From contig JAFTCE010000166.1 of assembly GCA_017454855.1 (NCBI GenBank), forward strand, positions 1 through 60,408: DNA of 60,408 bases. Reading direction: 5' to 3'. Every line of letters starts with the position of its first letter. Position 1 is the first letter of the stretch. Positions 50,377 to 58,920 of this stretch are shown here, one piece after another. Made by a program: the position numbers and the translations under genes. Source of the stretch: Desulfovibrio sp. GTDB taxonomy: Bacteria > Desulfobacterota > Desulfovibrionia > Desulfovibrionales > Desulfovibrionaceae. Below the pieces are notes generated by a model. It worked only from the letters and a program-made list of their open reading frames with translations, was not told the DNA's origin and did not search any database.

Positions 50377-51186
50377 ATGCGGCCTAGCATAACGGTAGAC
50401 AAGGAAAGGTGCGTTCATTGCGGCCTGTGCTTACAGGATTGCGTCTTGGGCATTCTTGCCTTTGATGCGGACGAACATCCGCACTATGTTCCAGGCGGGG
50501 AAAGCCAGTGTGTTGGCTGTCAGCATTGCATGGCCATTTGCCCCACGGGCGCCCTGTCCTTCGGAGAAAAAAATCCTCAAAATTCAACCCCCGTTGGCTA
50601 TGGAAACAGTGACGACCTGCTGCAGCTCATCAAATCCCGACGCAGCGTCCGCCACTACAAAGAAGAAAACGTGCCTGAGGAAACCTTGCGCAAGCTGGCT
50701 GGCATGCTGCCCTATATTCCCACTGGCGGCAATGCGGACAATTTGTTTTTTTCCGTGATCGCCACCAGGGAAAAAATGGACGCATTGCGCAAAACAACCT
50801 ATGCAAAAATTCAGGCAATGCCCAATCCGTCGGGATTTCAACTGGCCGCCCGTGAAGCCTTCCAGCAGGGGAAGGACATCATCTATCGCGGCGCACCGGC
50901 CATGATTTCTGTGGCCATTGACAGAACGAAAACCATCGCAGGCTGCGAAACGGCAGATCCCATCATCGCCTTGTCCTATTTTGAATTGTATGCCCAGAGC
51001 ATGGGCTTGGGCACCCTCTGGTGCGACATGGCCGTCACCATAGCCAAGCAGGTTCCCGACGTTTACGCGCTTTTGGAAATACCCTCGCAGTACGAACTGA
51101 ATTATACCATACTCTTTGGCCTGCCTGCAATTTCTTACGCACGAACCATACAGCCTGAGATGTTCAGCGTGAAGATGCTGCGCTAA
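50377..51186 (+). CDS. ferredoxin-nitroreductase family protein (2x[4Fe-4S] + FMN)
   Basis: Start ATG 50377 with GGAGGG gives 269 residues. The N-terminal 60 hold two cluster motifs (CVHCGLCLQDC and CVGCQHCMAICPTGA); the rest is a nitroreductase-type flavoprotein (LIKSRRSVRHYKEENVP, GGNADNLFFSVI, YELYAQSMGLGTLWCD-like). Such fusions transfer electrons from ferredoxin to FMN to reduce nitro groups, quinones or other electrophiles. In this cluster it could supply electrons to the rubredoxin proteins. The upstream open frame (to 50269) is not used. Confidence 0.9.
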   Translation: MRPSITVDKERCVHCGLCLQDCVLGILAFDADEHPHYVPGGESQCVGCQHCMAICPTGALSFGEKNPQNSTPVGYGNSDDLLQLIKSRRSVRHYKEENVPEETLRKLAGMLPYIPTGGNADNLFFSVIATREKMDALRKTTYAKIQAMPNPSGFQLAAREAFQQGKDIIYRGAPAMISVAIDRTKTIAGCETADPIIALSYFELYAQSMGLGTLWCDMAVTIAKQVPDVYALLEIPSQYELNYTILFGLPAISYARTIQPEMFSVKMLR

Positions 51187-51244
51187 TGCCTACTGTCTGC
51201 GCAAGGATGTGAACTCCAGTAACTGAGCAGCAAAGGAGATCGAA

Positions 51245-51586
51245 ATGACAGACGCGGAAATCATCACGGCCTTTCACGTCATGTGGGACAATTTCCCGGA
51301 ACCCGTGACCATCACGCAAAGAAACCGGGAAATGGTTGCCGTCAACAAGGTGGGCGAGCAACTGGGCCTCAAGGCTGGCGTCAAATGTTCTTCCATTGGC
51401 AAGCCAGAAGACCACAAGGGCTGTCTGTGCAACAGGGCCATTGACACCCAGCAAACAGTGGCTGTCACCTATGAAGGCCCTATGGGTAAGACCTTTGGCT
51501 ACTGGATGCCCATACCGGAAAAGCCCGAATGGGTTATCCATTTTGGCGTGGGCAGAACGTACACGTACGAAGAGTTCAAAAGATAG
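51245..51586 (+). CDS. small PAS-like protein with Cys-rich insert
   Basis: The 113-residue protein resembles a single PAS-fold domain (MWDNFPEPVTITQRNREMVAVNKVGEQLG ... GYWMPIPEKPEWVIHFGVG). A Cys-rich loop in its middle (KCSSIGKPEDHKGCLCN, C-x13-C-x-C) could bind a metal, cluster or heme, or form a redox disulfide. It has no output domain, so it may be a soluble sensor for the two-component system at the other end of the cluster. AAAGGAG precedes the ATG. PAS similarity is by pattern, not search. Confidence 0.68.
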   Translation: MTDAEIITAFHVMWDNFPEPVTITQRNREMVAVNKVGEQLGLKAGVKCSSIGKPEDHKGCLCNRAIDTQQTVAVTYEGPMGKTFGYWMPIPEKPEWVIHFGVGRTYTYEEFKR

Positions 51587-51601
51587 TCTCCTCTGGCAAT
51601 G

Positions 51602-51626
51602 GCGCAGTCTCCAGTGGAGGCTGCGC
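51602..51626 (+). terminator. hairpin after the redox cluster
   Basis: GCGCAG pairs with CTGCGC, with an inner stem of CTCCA/TGGAG type, 16 bases after the PAS-gene stop. There is no U-tract. Beyond it, to 51849, I see no gene. Confidence 0.4.
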
Positions 51627-51849
51627 TGCCATGTTGGCGTCTTGCGCATTTCGTCGCACGGCAAAACTCCCCCACAACGTGACGTGAACCAGGCGCAACA
51701 CTCACGATCATCTGTGCTTGCCATGCTTGAGATATTGGCATACAATCTTTCCGCTTTGGTCATCTAGAATTTTTCTAGAGCATGGCGACGTCAACCAACA
51801 TTGGTTAGCCCTCACTGCCGTGCCGACACGGCGCTTGCAAGGATTCCCC

Positions 51850-53013
51850 ATGTTCACCGTGTTCACAATGTTCAGCAATCAATTCCGGACTTTGGCGCTT
51901 GGAATCGTTTTTCTGTGCGGCGCGGCGCTGTGCCTGGCCGCCTTGCCCAATGGCAGCTACGCTGCTCCGGAGGTGCCCCAGGACGGCGACCTGCAGGTTT
52001 GTTCGGCCATTCTCTTTGACTTGGACAGGGATCAGGTACTCTTTGAGCAAAATGCCGACGAGTATATCCCGCCGGCATCCCTGACCAAGATCATGTCCAT
52101 GTTCCTGGCCTTGGATCAGATATCCGCCGGAATGCTCAAGCCGCAAGCCCTGACATGCGTCAGCAGTGAGGCTGCCAGCACAGGCGGTTCGCGCATGGGC
52201 CTGCGCGTCAACGAGAGCGTTTCTCTGGAGCGCCTGCTCATGGGCATGGCCGTTTCCTCGGGAAACGATGCCAGCGTGAGCGTGGCCGAAATGGTGGGCG
52301 GTTCGGTGCGAGCTTTTGTCCACATGATGAACGCCAAAGCGCGTCTTCTGGGCATGCGCCACACAATTTTCCTGAACCCCCACGGCTTGCCAGCCCTGGG
52401 CCAATGCACCACAGCGCGCGATATGTTGATTTTGGCCAGAGCCTATCTGCGCGCCCATCCCCAGGCCTTGCTCTATCACAATACCCACGTGCTGCGTCAT
52501 GGCAATGTCCTGAGCTGGAACAAAAATCCCCTGCTGGGCCAGTATCCAGGGGCAGATGGTTTGAAAACGGGCTGGGTGCGCGCTTCAGGGTATAACCTCA
52601 TTTTCACGGCAAAACGGGGCAACAAACGCCTGCTGGCGGTGATTCTCGGGGCGCCGGATTCGGAAATGCGCAGCATTGAGGCTTTTCGCATGCTTGACGC
52701 TGGCTTTCAGGTCTGCGCCGGCCAAGCGCCCAGCGTTGAACGCGCCCTGGACGGTCTGCCCCGAGAGAACTATCATCCGGATTTGCACATCACCGCCCGC
52801 GAGGCGCGTAGCCTGTACGGGTATGCTCCCTCGCGTCAGGTTGCGTACGCAAAGCACCCCAAAGGCAAGCGAGTGCGCAGTAAGGGCAAGGAACGGCGCA
52901 AGATGCAGATTCAGCAGGACAAGTCCGGAAGAAAAAAGAGCGTGGCGCGAACAGGTCGCCAGAAGAAGGGCCACGGACAGGCCGCCGGGCGTTCGTGGCG
53001 CAGGGCTGGATAG
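51850..53013 (+). CDS. D-alanyl-D-alanine carboxypeptidase (S11, PBP5/6-like)
   Basis: From ATG 51850 (AAGGA upstream) a signal peptide ends GSYAAP. The S11 active site is complete: SLTK (PPASLTKIMSM), SGN (VSSGNDASV) and KTG (DGLKTGWVRASGYN). The enzyme trims the terminal D-Ala of peptidoglycan stem peptides in the periplasm. Instead of the usual PBP5 beta domain and membrane helix, the last 60 residues are extremely basic (Lys, Arg and Gln rich), which could bind wall teichoic-like polymers, peptidoglycan or LPS phosphate, or act as anchor. Monocistronic. Confidence 0.92.
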   Translation: MFTVFTMFSNQFRTLALGIVFLCGAALCLAALPNGSYAAPEVPQDGDLQVCSAILFDLDRDQVLFEQNADEYIPPASLTKIMSMFLALDQISAGMLKPQALTCVSSEAASTGGSRMGLRVNESVSLERLLMGMAVSSGNDASVSVAEMVGGSVRAFVHMMNAKARLLGMRHTIFLNPHGLPALGQCTTARDMLILARAYLRAHPQALLYHNTHVLRHGNVLSWNKNPLLGQYPGADGLKTGWVRASGYNLIFTAKRGNKRLLAVILGAPDSEMRSIEAFRMLDAGFQVCAGQAPSVERALDGLPRENYHPDLHITAREARSLYGYAPSRQVAYAKHPKGKRVRSKGKERRKMQIQQDKSGRKKSVARTGRQKKGHGQAAGRSWRRAG

Positions 53014-53017
53014 AGAG

Positions 53018-54544
53018 CTATTCCCCTCTGTCCAGCACACGCAGGGACACGGCCTCTGCGAGATGGCGGGGAGCAATGTCGGGGCTTTCTTCCATGTCGG
53101 CAATGGTGCGCGCCATACGCAACACGCGGGCACAGGCCCGGGCCGAAAGCGCGAGACGTGTGACTGCCGCTTCGAGGAGGGCATGGCCCTCAGCGTCCAG
53201 GGCACAATGCTGCTCCAGCAGGCTTCCCGAGAGTTCTGCATTGCAGCGTGGCCCTTGGGATCCGTAACGTGCGTGCTGTATGCTGCGAGCAAGCAGGACG
53301 CGTTCGCGCATGGCCGCCGATGCCGCACCACTGTCTGTGGCGCTGAAATCCGCATAGGACACGGCGGGCACTTCCACATGGACGTCAATGCGATCCAGGA
53401 GCGGGCCGGAGAGCCGCGCTCGGTAGCGGGCGCGCTGTTCCTGGCGGCATGTACACTGATGCGTCGGGTCTCCGTAATAGCCGCAGGGACAGGGGTTCAT
53501 CGCGGCCACCAGCATGCAGCGTGCCGGGAAGGTCACGCTGTGCGATGCCCTGGCAATGACAGCCGTGCCACCCTCCAGCGGTTGGCGCAGTGCTTCCAGG
53601 GCGGACTTGCGGAATTCCGGCAGCTCGTCAAGAAAGAGTACGCCCCTGTGGGCAAAGCTGATTTCCCCCGGATGCGGCCAGGTGCCCCCGCCCACCAGGG
53701 CCACGTCGGAAATAGTGTGGTGTGGTGCCCGAAAGGGCCTGGTGCGTACAAGGCCACCTTCAGGAGGCAGTTTGCCAGCCACGCTGTAAATTTTCGTCAC
53801 TTCCAGGGATTCCTCGAAGTCCAGAGGAGGCAGGATGGTAGGCAGACGTCGGGCCAGCATGGTCTTGCCGCTGCCAGGCGGTCCGATGAGCAGCACATTG
53901 TGCCCGCCGGCAGCCGCCACTTCCAGCGCACGCTTGGCCGCCTCCTGGCCCTTGACCTCGACAAAGTCAACGGCATGGGCGTTCGAGGATTGGGGACTGA
54001 CGGCCATTTCTTCCAAGGGGGCGAGGTCTTCGGCCCCGCTCAAAAAGGCCATGCAGCGGCCCAAGTCTTCGGGCGCGTAGACTTTCAGGCCCCTGGCCAT
54101 GACTGCCTCGGCCCCGTTGCCTGGGGGCACCACCAGTCCTGAAGCCTGGCGCTGCCTGGCCAGCAAGGCCAGGGGCAGTACGCCGCTGACCGGACGCAAG
54201 GCGCCATTGAGGGAGAGTTCGCCCGTCAGATAGAGACCATTGAGTCGTTCGGGGGCAATACAACCGCTGGCCGCCAGCAGGCCAATGGCCAGCGGTAGGT
54301 CGAAGCCGGCGCCGTTCTTGCGCCGCCAAGCCGGCGCCAAATTCACAGTGATGCGCGCCGCTGGCAGGTGAAAGCCGCAAGCCCGCAGGGCCGTAAGCAC
54401 ACGATCCTTTGCTTCGCGCACGGCTGCCTCGGCCAGACCGACCATGGTGAAGGCCGGCAGCCCCTGCCGAACATAGTCAACTTCCAGTTCTACGGGATAG
54501 GCATCAACGCCCTCCACGCCGCCACTGTACAGCCTGACGACCAT
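53018..54544 (-). CDS. comM: YifB/ComM-family Mg-chelatase-like AAA+ ATPase
   Basis: The 508-residue protein has the YifB layout: an N-terminal S5/Lon-like fold (VEGVDAYPVELEVDYVRQGLPAFTMVGLAEAAVREAKDRV), Walker A (LIGPPGSGKTMLARRLP), Walker B (GVLFLDELPEF), the MNPCPCGYYGD zinc-like motif and a C-terminal lid (ARACARVLRMARTIADME). ComM is a hexameric DNA helicase that extends branch migration during natural transformation, so uptake or recombination of foreign DNA is the likely role. Convergent with the carboxypeptidase; it starts three bases after lepB stops. Confidence 0.93.
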   Translation of the reverse strand: MVVRLYSGGVEGVDAYPVELEVDYVRQGLPAFTMVGLAEAAVREAKDRVLTALRACGFHLPAARITVNLAPAWRRKNGAGFDLPLAIGLLAASGCIAPERLNGLYLTGELSLNGALRPVSGVLPLALLARQRQASGLVVPPGNGAEAVMARGLKVYAPEDLGRCMAFLSGAEDLAPLEEMAVSPQSSNAHAVDFVEVKGQEAAKRALEVAAAGGHNVLLIGPPGSGKTMLARRLPTILPPLDFEESLEVTKIYSVAGKLPPEGGLVRTRPFRAPHHTISDVALVGGGTWPHPGEISFAHRGVLFLDELPEFRKSALEALRQPLEGGTAVIARASHSVTFPARCMLVAAMNPCPCGYYGDPTHQCTCRQEQRARYRARLSGPLLDRIDVHVEVPAVSYADFSATDSGAASAAMRERVLLARSIQHARYGSQGPRCNAELSGSLLEQHCALDAEGHALLEAAVTRLALSARACARVLRMARTIADMEESPDIAPRHLAEAVSLRVLDRGE

Positions 54545-54547
54545 GAT

Positions 54548-55168
54548 CTATTCCACAGCGCGACCGATGCGTTTCCAGCGGATGTCGTTGAGTCCTGTCC
54601 AGGACCAGTAGATGCGCCAGGCCTTGGCGCGGATGGCGCTGCGGTTCACAAAGCCCCAGAAGCGGGAATCCATGGAATTGTCGCGGTTGTCGCCCATGAC
54701 GAAATACTTGTCCGCTGGCACGGTGACTGGGCCGTAGTTGTCGCGCACGGGCTGGATGTGACCGGGTTCGGTAAAGCGAATATAGTCTTCCTTGACCGGG
54801 GCGCCGTTGCGGTAGAGTTGCTTGTTGCGCACTTCGATGATGTCCCCAGGGATGCCGATGATGCGCTTGATAAAGTCCGTGTCGGGATCATTGGGGTATT
54901 CAAAAATGATGATGTCGCCGCGCTGCGGATCTTCCCCGCGCCAGACGTAGGTATGCGTGAAAGGGATCTTTATCCCATAGGCGAACTTGCTGGCCAGCAG
55001 GTGGTCGCCCACGAGCAGGGTGTTCAGCATGGATTCGGAAGGGATTTTGAACGCCTGAATCACAAAGGTGCGTATGAACATGGCGAGGACGAGGGCCACA
55101 GCCAGGGCCTCGGCGTATTCTAACCATAGGGATTTGCGCGATCGGGACGATTTCAGGGAAATGGGCAT
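54548..55168 (-). CDS. lepB: signal peptidase I
   Basis: LepB cuts signal peptides from exported proteins at the outer face of the membrane. From ATG 55168 (AAGGA upstream) the 206-residue enzyme has a membrane anchor at about residues 20-38, the catalytic Ser in IPSESMLNTL, the Lys in DFIKRIIGIPGD, and the conserved GDNRDNSMDSRFWG. It is upstream of comM with a 3-base gap. The 167-base divergent region to the regulator gene carries the TTGACG-N13-ATGGCA element with a perfect 8-bp inverted repeat. Confidence 0.95.
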   Translation of the reverse strand: MPISLKSSRSRKSLWLEYAEALAVALVLAMFIRTFVIQAFKIPSESMLNTLLVGDHLLASKFAYGIKIPFTHTYVWRGEDPQRGDIIIFEYPNDPDTDFIKRIIGIPGDIIEVRNKQLYRNGAPVKEDYIRFTEPGHIQPVRDNYGPVTVPADKYFVMGDNRDNSMDSRFWGFVNRSAIRAKAWRIYWSWTGLNDIRWKRIGRAVE

Positions 55169-55242
55169 GACACATCCTTGCACATAGGTGCTGTTGAAGA
55201 TGCAGGTGGAATTTCGTCGCAGGCCAGCCTACCCCTCAAGGG

Positions 55243-55272
55243 TGCCATTGCCTTGGCCGTCCGTCAATGGCA
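55243..55272 (-). promoter_or_regulatory. conserved TTGACG-N13-ATGGCA element upstream of lepB, inside an inverted repeat
   Basis: TGCCATTG (55243-55250) and CAATGGCA (55265-55272) are perfect inverted 8-mers, 14 bases apart. On the minus strand this contains TTGACG (55267-55262), 13 bases, ATGGCA (55248-55243). The spacer matches that of the fabI element. It lies 99 bases before the lepB ATG and 64 before the divergent regulator gene. Confidence 0.55.
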
Positions 55273-55335
55273 ATTTCGGCCAATGCGCGTAAATGATTGT
55301 TGCATTGTGTCGCGTGAACATGTACAAATAAATCC

Positions 55336-56865
55336 ATGCGTCGTCTTTTGTTTCTCACTCCAGCCCAGTCCGTCACTGCGATTTTTCCCGCCCTGCGGGA
55401 TGCCGGTCTTGAAATCGGCATTGCGGAAAATCTCAGCGGCGCCGAACACTTTATCCGTAAATCCGGGCCTGGTGTTATTTTTTCACGCCCCTCGCTGCCT
55501 GGCTATCGAGTGGAAGACCTCTTGGCCGCTGCTGCAGGCAAGGCCGAGTTCCCTCCCGTTATTGTTGTCACAGACAAGGGAACTTCGGAGGAAGCCGAAC
55601 GCCTCCTTGGGCTTGGCGCCCGCGATTACTGGCTGGAACCCTTGAATGTGGAGCGCATCATGGCCGTGGCCAACGATGCGCGCAAGTCCGCCCCCATTCC
55701 GCCCGTCACAACCCTGGGGGGGCACAAGCCGCAGACAGCGACGCCGAGTGGCCCGCGCATCGTGGGACGACATCCGGCCATTGTCCGCGTCCTGCAATTG
55801 GCACGTCAGGTGGCCGGTTCCAAGGCCACAGTGCTGATTATGGGCGAATCGGGAACCGGCAAGGAAATGTTTGCGCGTTACCTGCATGCCATGAGCAGGC
55901 GGGCCGACAAGCCTTTTATTGCCGTCAACTGCGCTGCTCTCCCCGAACATTTGTTGGAAAGCGAGCTTTTTGGTCACGAAAAGGGGGCTTTTACCGGGGC
56001 TATCGCCCGCAAATTGGGCAAATTTGAAATGGCGGACGGCGGCACCATGCTGCTGGACGAAATTTCTGAGATGGATTTGGCCCTGCAGGCCAAGCTCTTG
56101 CGCGTCCTCCAGGAAGGCGAAATCGATCGCGTGGGCGGCACGGAGACCGTCAAGGTCAACGTGCGCGTCCTGGCCACCACCAACAGAAACCTCGAAGATT
56201 GGGTTAAGGAAGGGAAATTTCGTCAAGATTTGTATTTCCGCCTCAATGTTATTCCCCTGCGTCTGCCCTCCCTGCGTGAACGAGGCAACGACGTGCTGGA
56301 GCTGGCCCATTTTTTCATGGATATGTATGTGCGTGAATATCAGCTCCCATCCACGTCGCTTTCGCCACAGGCCGTGCAGTGGCTGCGTCAGCACGACTTC
56401 CCGGGGAACGTGCGCGAATTGCAAAATCTTATGGAACGCGCCGTCCTTTTGGCCAACGGGCAGCCCGTGGAACCCTGCCATTTTTTGCTTGAAGATGAGG
56501 AATGGCCATTGTTTGCCGAGGACGAGGCCGAGGAGGAAGTTCTGCCAAAGCTGCCAGCCTCCCCACATCCCTCGATAGGCGCTTCGTCTCCTGGTTCACC
56601 CCCTGACGTATCTTCTGCCAACCAGTCCAACCTGCGTCCCGCACCCGCTGCACGGGAACAGGCTTCGCTACCGGGATTCGAAGGTGGGGTAGCCCTGTCC
56701 GGGCCGGTCATTCCCCTGCACGAAATGGAACGCATTATGATTATCAAGGGCCTTGAGGCAACCTCTGGCAACCGCACACAAGCAGCTGAACTGCTGGGGA
56801 TCTCTGTGCGCACGCTGCGCAACAAGCTCAACGAATACCGGGCAGCCGGCCATCCTGTGGACTGA
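55336..56865 (+). CDS. NtrC-family sigma-54 activator with degenerate receiver
   Basis: The 509-residue protein has an N-terminal receiver-like region (1-120), an AAA+ sigma-54 activation domain (Walker A GESGTGKE near 176, GAFTGA, Walker B GGTMLLDEI, FRQDLYFRLNV) and a Fis-type helix-turn-helix at the end (GNRTQAAELLGISVRTLRNKL). In the receiver the phospho-Asp position reads Arg51 (FSRPSLPGY) and the acidic pair near the start is missing, so phosphorylation is unlikely; control must be by another route. Pro/Ser-rich linker at about 410-465. The target genes are not evident. No ribosome binding site is seen. Confidence 0.93.
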   Translation: MRRLLFLTPAQSVTAIFPALRDAGLEIGIAENLSGAEHFIRKSGPGVIFSRPSLPGYRVEDLLAAAAGKAEFPPVIVVTDKGTSEEAERLLGLGARDYWLEPLNVERIMAVANDARKSAPIPPVTTLGGHKPQTATPSGPRIVGRHPAIVRVLQLARQVAGSKATVLIMGESGTGKEMFARYLHAMSRRADKPFIAVNCAALPEHLLESELFGHEKGAFTGAIARKLGKFEMADGGTMLLDEISEMDLALQAKLLRVLQEGEIDRVGGTETVKVNVRVLATTNRNLEDWVKEGKFRQDLYFRLNVIPLRLPSLRERGNDVLELAHFFMDMYVREYQLPSTSLSPQAVQWLRQHDFPGNVRELQNLMERAVLLANGQPVEPCHFLLEDEEWPLFAEDEAEEEVLPKLPASPHPSIGASSPGSPPDVSSANQSNLRPAPAAREQASLPGFEGGVALSGPVIPLHEMERIMIIKGLEATSGNRTQAAELLGISVRTLRNKLNEYRAAGHPVD

Positions 56866-56879
56866 AGGGGTGGAGGATG

Positions 56880-58085
56880 TCAAAGGCAGTGAGCGCCTTT
56901 TCCTTGCCACAGCCTGTTGGCCAGCTTGCGGTGCGGCGTCGGCATGGCCACGCTTGGCAGCTCCTGCGGAAGCATCCAGCGGAAAGCCTGAGCAGCCGTG
57001 AGTACGGGCGGCGTGGGCGGTGATTGCAGGTCGTTTGCGCCTGCGGCTAGGGCAAGGCCAAAACAGTGCAGGCGCAGCCTATAGCTGGTGTAGCCATGCC
57101 GAATAAGGCCATGTTTTGCCACAACGCGCACGCCCAGGCCGGTTTCTTCCAGAAATTCACGGACAATGGCCTGCTCCGGGCTTTCCCCTTCCTCCACGCT
57201 GCCGCCGGGAAATTCCCACAGATTGCCCCATACGTCGTTCTCGAGGCGTTTTTGCACGAAAACGCGCCCGGCAGACAAGAGTACGCCGCACACGGCGCTG
57301 ACTGGAGTGATGCGTGCTTTTTTCCCTGGTACCGGACGTTGCAGCTCCAGGCCGAGGTGTCTGCTGATGCAGAAGCGGGCCAGGGGACATTCCGGGCAAC
57401 GGGGCTTTTTGCGACAAACCAGAGCGCCCATTTCCATCATTGCCTGATTGTGTTCCCGCGTATGCCTTGGTGGAACCAAGCGTAAGGCCCAGGCGTGAAT
57501 GAGGCCAGCCGTCGGCTCTTGCTTGACCGGACCGTCCACATTGAATAGGCGGGCCACGACCCGCTCTACATTGGCGTCCACACAGGGCAGACGCTCGCCA
57601 AAGGCAATACTGGCAATGGCGCCTGCCGTGTACGGACCCACACCAGGCAAAGCGCGGATATCCGCCAACTTCGACGGAAAACAGCCTCCATGCACGTCAC
57701 GGATGCGTCTGGCGGCAGCCAGCACATGCCGTGCGCGAGAATAGTAGCCCAGACCTTCCCAGAGGCGTAGCACTGTTTCTTCGTCGGCAGCGGCCAGCGT
57801 GGCAATGTCCGGGAAACGTTCCATCCAGCGTTGGAAATAGGCGACGCCGCGTTCCATTTGCGTTTGCTGGAGCATGACTTCTGAAATCCAGACTTCGTAG
57901 GGCGTATAGCTTTTTCGCCAGGGCAAGGGACGTTGGTGTGTTGTAAACCAACTGAGCAAAGCCGCCTGCACCTGCGCTAGATGCGCATCGGGCGGGAAAA
58001 AGGCATTGCTCGTACTTGCGGGGAGTCCCGGCAGGCGCTGCTGCGCTTGGGCGCTTTGGGAGGGGGGGGCTGAAGAATGTGCCAT
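56880..58085 (-). CDS. mutY: A/G-specific adenine DNA glycosylase
   Basis: MutY removes adenine mispaired with 8-oxoguanine. The 401-residue protein has the catalytic Glu in WISEVMLQQTQ, the helix-hairpin-helix LPGVGPYTAGAIASIAF with catalytic Asp in PCVDANVERV, and the [4Fe-4S] ligands C-x6-C-x2-C-x5-C (VCRKKPRCPECPLARFC). A C-terminal NUDIX-like domain recognises 8-oxoG (NLWEFPGGSVEEGES). The first 40 residues are a low-complexity extension encoded partly by a run of eight C, a frameshift hot spot. AAGGG lies before the ATG at 58085. Convergent with the regulator gene. Confidence 0.95.
   Translation of the reverse strand: MAHSSAPPSQSAQAQQRLPGLPASTSNAFFPPDAHLAQVQAALLSWFTTHQRPLPWRKSYTPYEVWISEVMLQQTQMERGVAYFQRWMERFPDIATLAAADEETVLRLWEGLGYYSRARHVLAAARRIRDVHGGCFPSKLADIRALPGVGPYTAGAIASIAFGERLPCVDANVERVVARLFNVDGPVKQEPTAGLIHAWALRLVPPRHTREHNQAMMEMGALVCRKKPRCPECPLARFCISRHLGLELQRPVPGKKARITPVSAVCGVLLSAGRVFVQKRLENDVWGNLWEFPGGSVEEGESPEQAIVREFLEETGLGVRVVAKHGLIRHGYTSYRLRLHCFGLALAAGANDLQSPPTPPVLTAAQAFRWMLPQELPSVAMPTPHRKLANRLWQGKGAHCL
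58062..58069. repeat. homopolymer G8/C8 tract inside the mutY start region
   Basis: Eight G on the plus strand encode Ala-Pro-Pro in codons 6-8 of mutY. Gain or loss of one base would frameshift the gene within the first ten codons. Confidence 0.9.
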
Positions 58086-58170
58086 GCAGCAACCATACCC
58101 TTACCAGAGGACATTGTCATCCAGAAATGCGCATCTCCTGGCATAGGGTGGGCTTTAGCAGGAATAGCTG

Positions 58171-58197
58171 TTGACGAGCGGCGGAGACGATGGCAAG
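58171..58197 (+). promoter_or_regulatory. TTGACG-N13-ATGGCA element upstream of the cyclophilin gene
   Basis: TTGACG (58171-58176), 13 bases, ATGGCA (58190-58195), as in the fabI and lepB elements. Eight of the 13 spacer bases match fabI (CGGC and AG-CG in common). It lies 118 bases before the ATG. Confidence 0.4.
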
Positions 58198-58288
58198 TAG
58201 AGGCGAAACGCCTCCTCCAACAATACCGCCCCCGCAGATCCTTGTCGGGCAGTGTGGAGGTGTCAAACCCCAAGAGCGAGGAGCAGCC

Positions 58289-58798
58289 ATGGCTGACAAT
58301 CCCACGGTGCTGCTGGAGACCACATCCGGCGATATCCTGATAGAGCTTTTTGCCGACAAGGCCCCCAAGACAGTAGCAAACTTTATGCAATATGTCGACG
58401 ACGGTTTTTACGCCAATACCATCTTTCACCGCGTCATTCCCGGCTTCATGATCCAGGGCGGCGGGCTTGGCGCGCGCATGGAGGAAAAGCCGACCAGGGA
58501 ACCCGTGCCCAACGAGGCTGACAATGGCCTGAAAAATCTGCGTGGCACCCTGGCCATGGCCCGTACCCGTGATCCCCACAGCGGCACGGCCCAGTTTTAC
58601 ATCAATCTGGTTGATAACAGTTTTCTGGATTATAGCGCGCCCACTCCGGACGGTTGGGGGTATTGCGTCTTTGGCCAGGTGACGGACGGCATGGATGTGG
58701 TTGACAAAATTGCCAAGGGTAAAACACGAACCGTGGGCATATATGAAAATGTGCCGCTGGATATGGTTCTCATTACCGCAGTCAGCCGTTTTGCCTAG
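58289..58798 (+). CDS. ppiB: cyclophilin-type peptidyl-prolyl isomerase
   Basis: The 169-residue protein from ATG 58289 (GAGGAG upstream) matches bacterial cytoplasmic cyclophilin [69 protein letters not shown], and [15 protein letters not shown]. The catalytic Arg in FHRVI is present. No signal peptide, so it acts in the cytoplasm on proline bonds during folding. Monocistronic, divergent from mutY. Confidence 0.95.
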   Translation: MADNPTVLLETTSGDILIELFADKAPKTVANFMQYVDDGFYANTIFHRVIPGFMIQGGGLGARMEEKPTREPVPNEADNGLKNLRGTLAMARTRDPHSGTAQFYINLVDNSFLDYSAPTPDGWGYCVFGQVTDGMDVVDKIAKGKTRTVGIYENVPLDMVLITAVSRFA

Positions 58799-58920
58799 GT
58801 TGCCTATGTGCCTTTCCAGGCAGCGTAGACAGCAAAGCCAATCTCATGTAAAATACTCCTTCTACGTCTATTGCTTCGAGACGCCTAAGTTTTGTGAAGA
58901 GTACGGAAGGAGGCGGGCTT

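Noticed and set aside
52676..54142. Open frame of 488 codons on the plus strand opposite comM and overlapping the carboxypeptidase
   Set aside because: Reads as low-complexity His/Gly/Arg-rich shadow sequence; comM on the other strand has all family motifs.
55243..55272. Possible sigma-54 promoter (TGGCAC) in the lepB upstream element
   Set aside because: The -12 TTGC element is missing at the required GG-N10-GC spacing in all three copies of the element.
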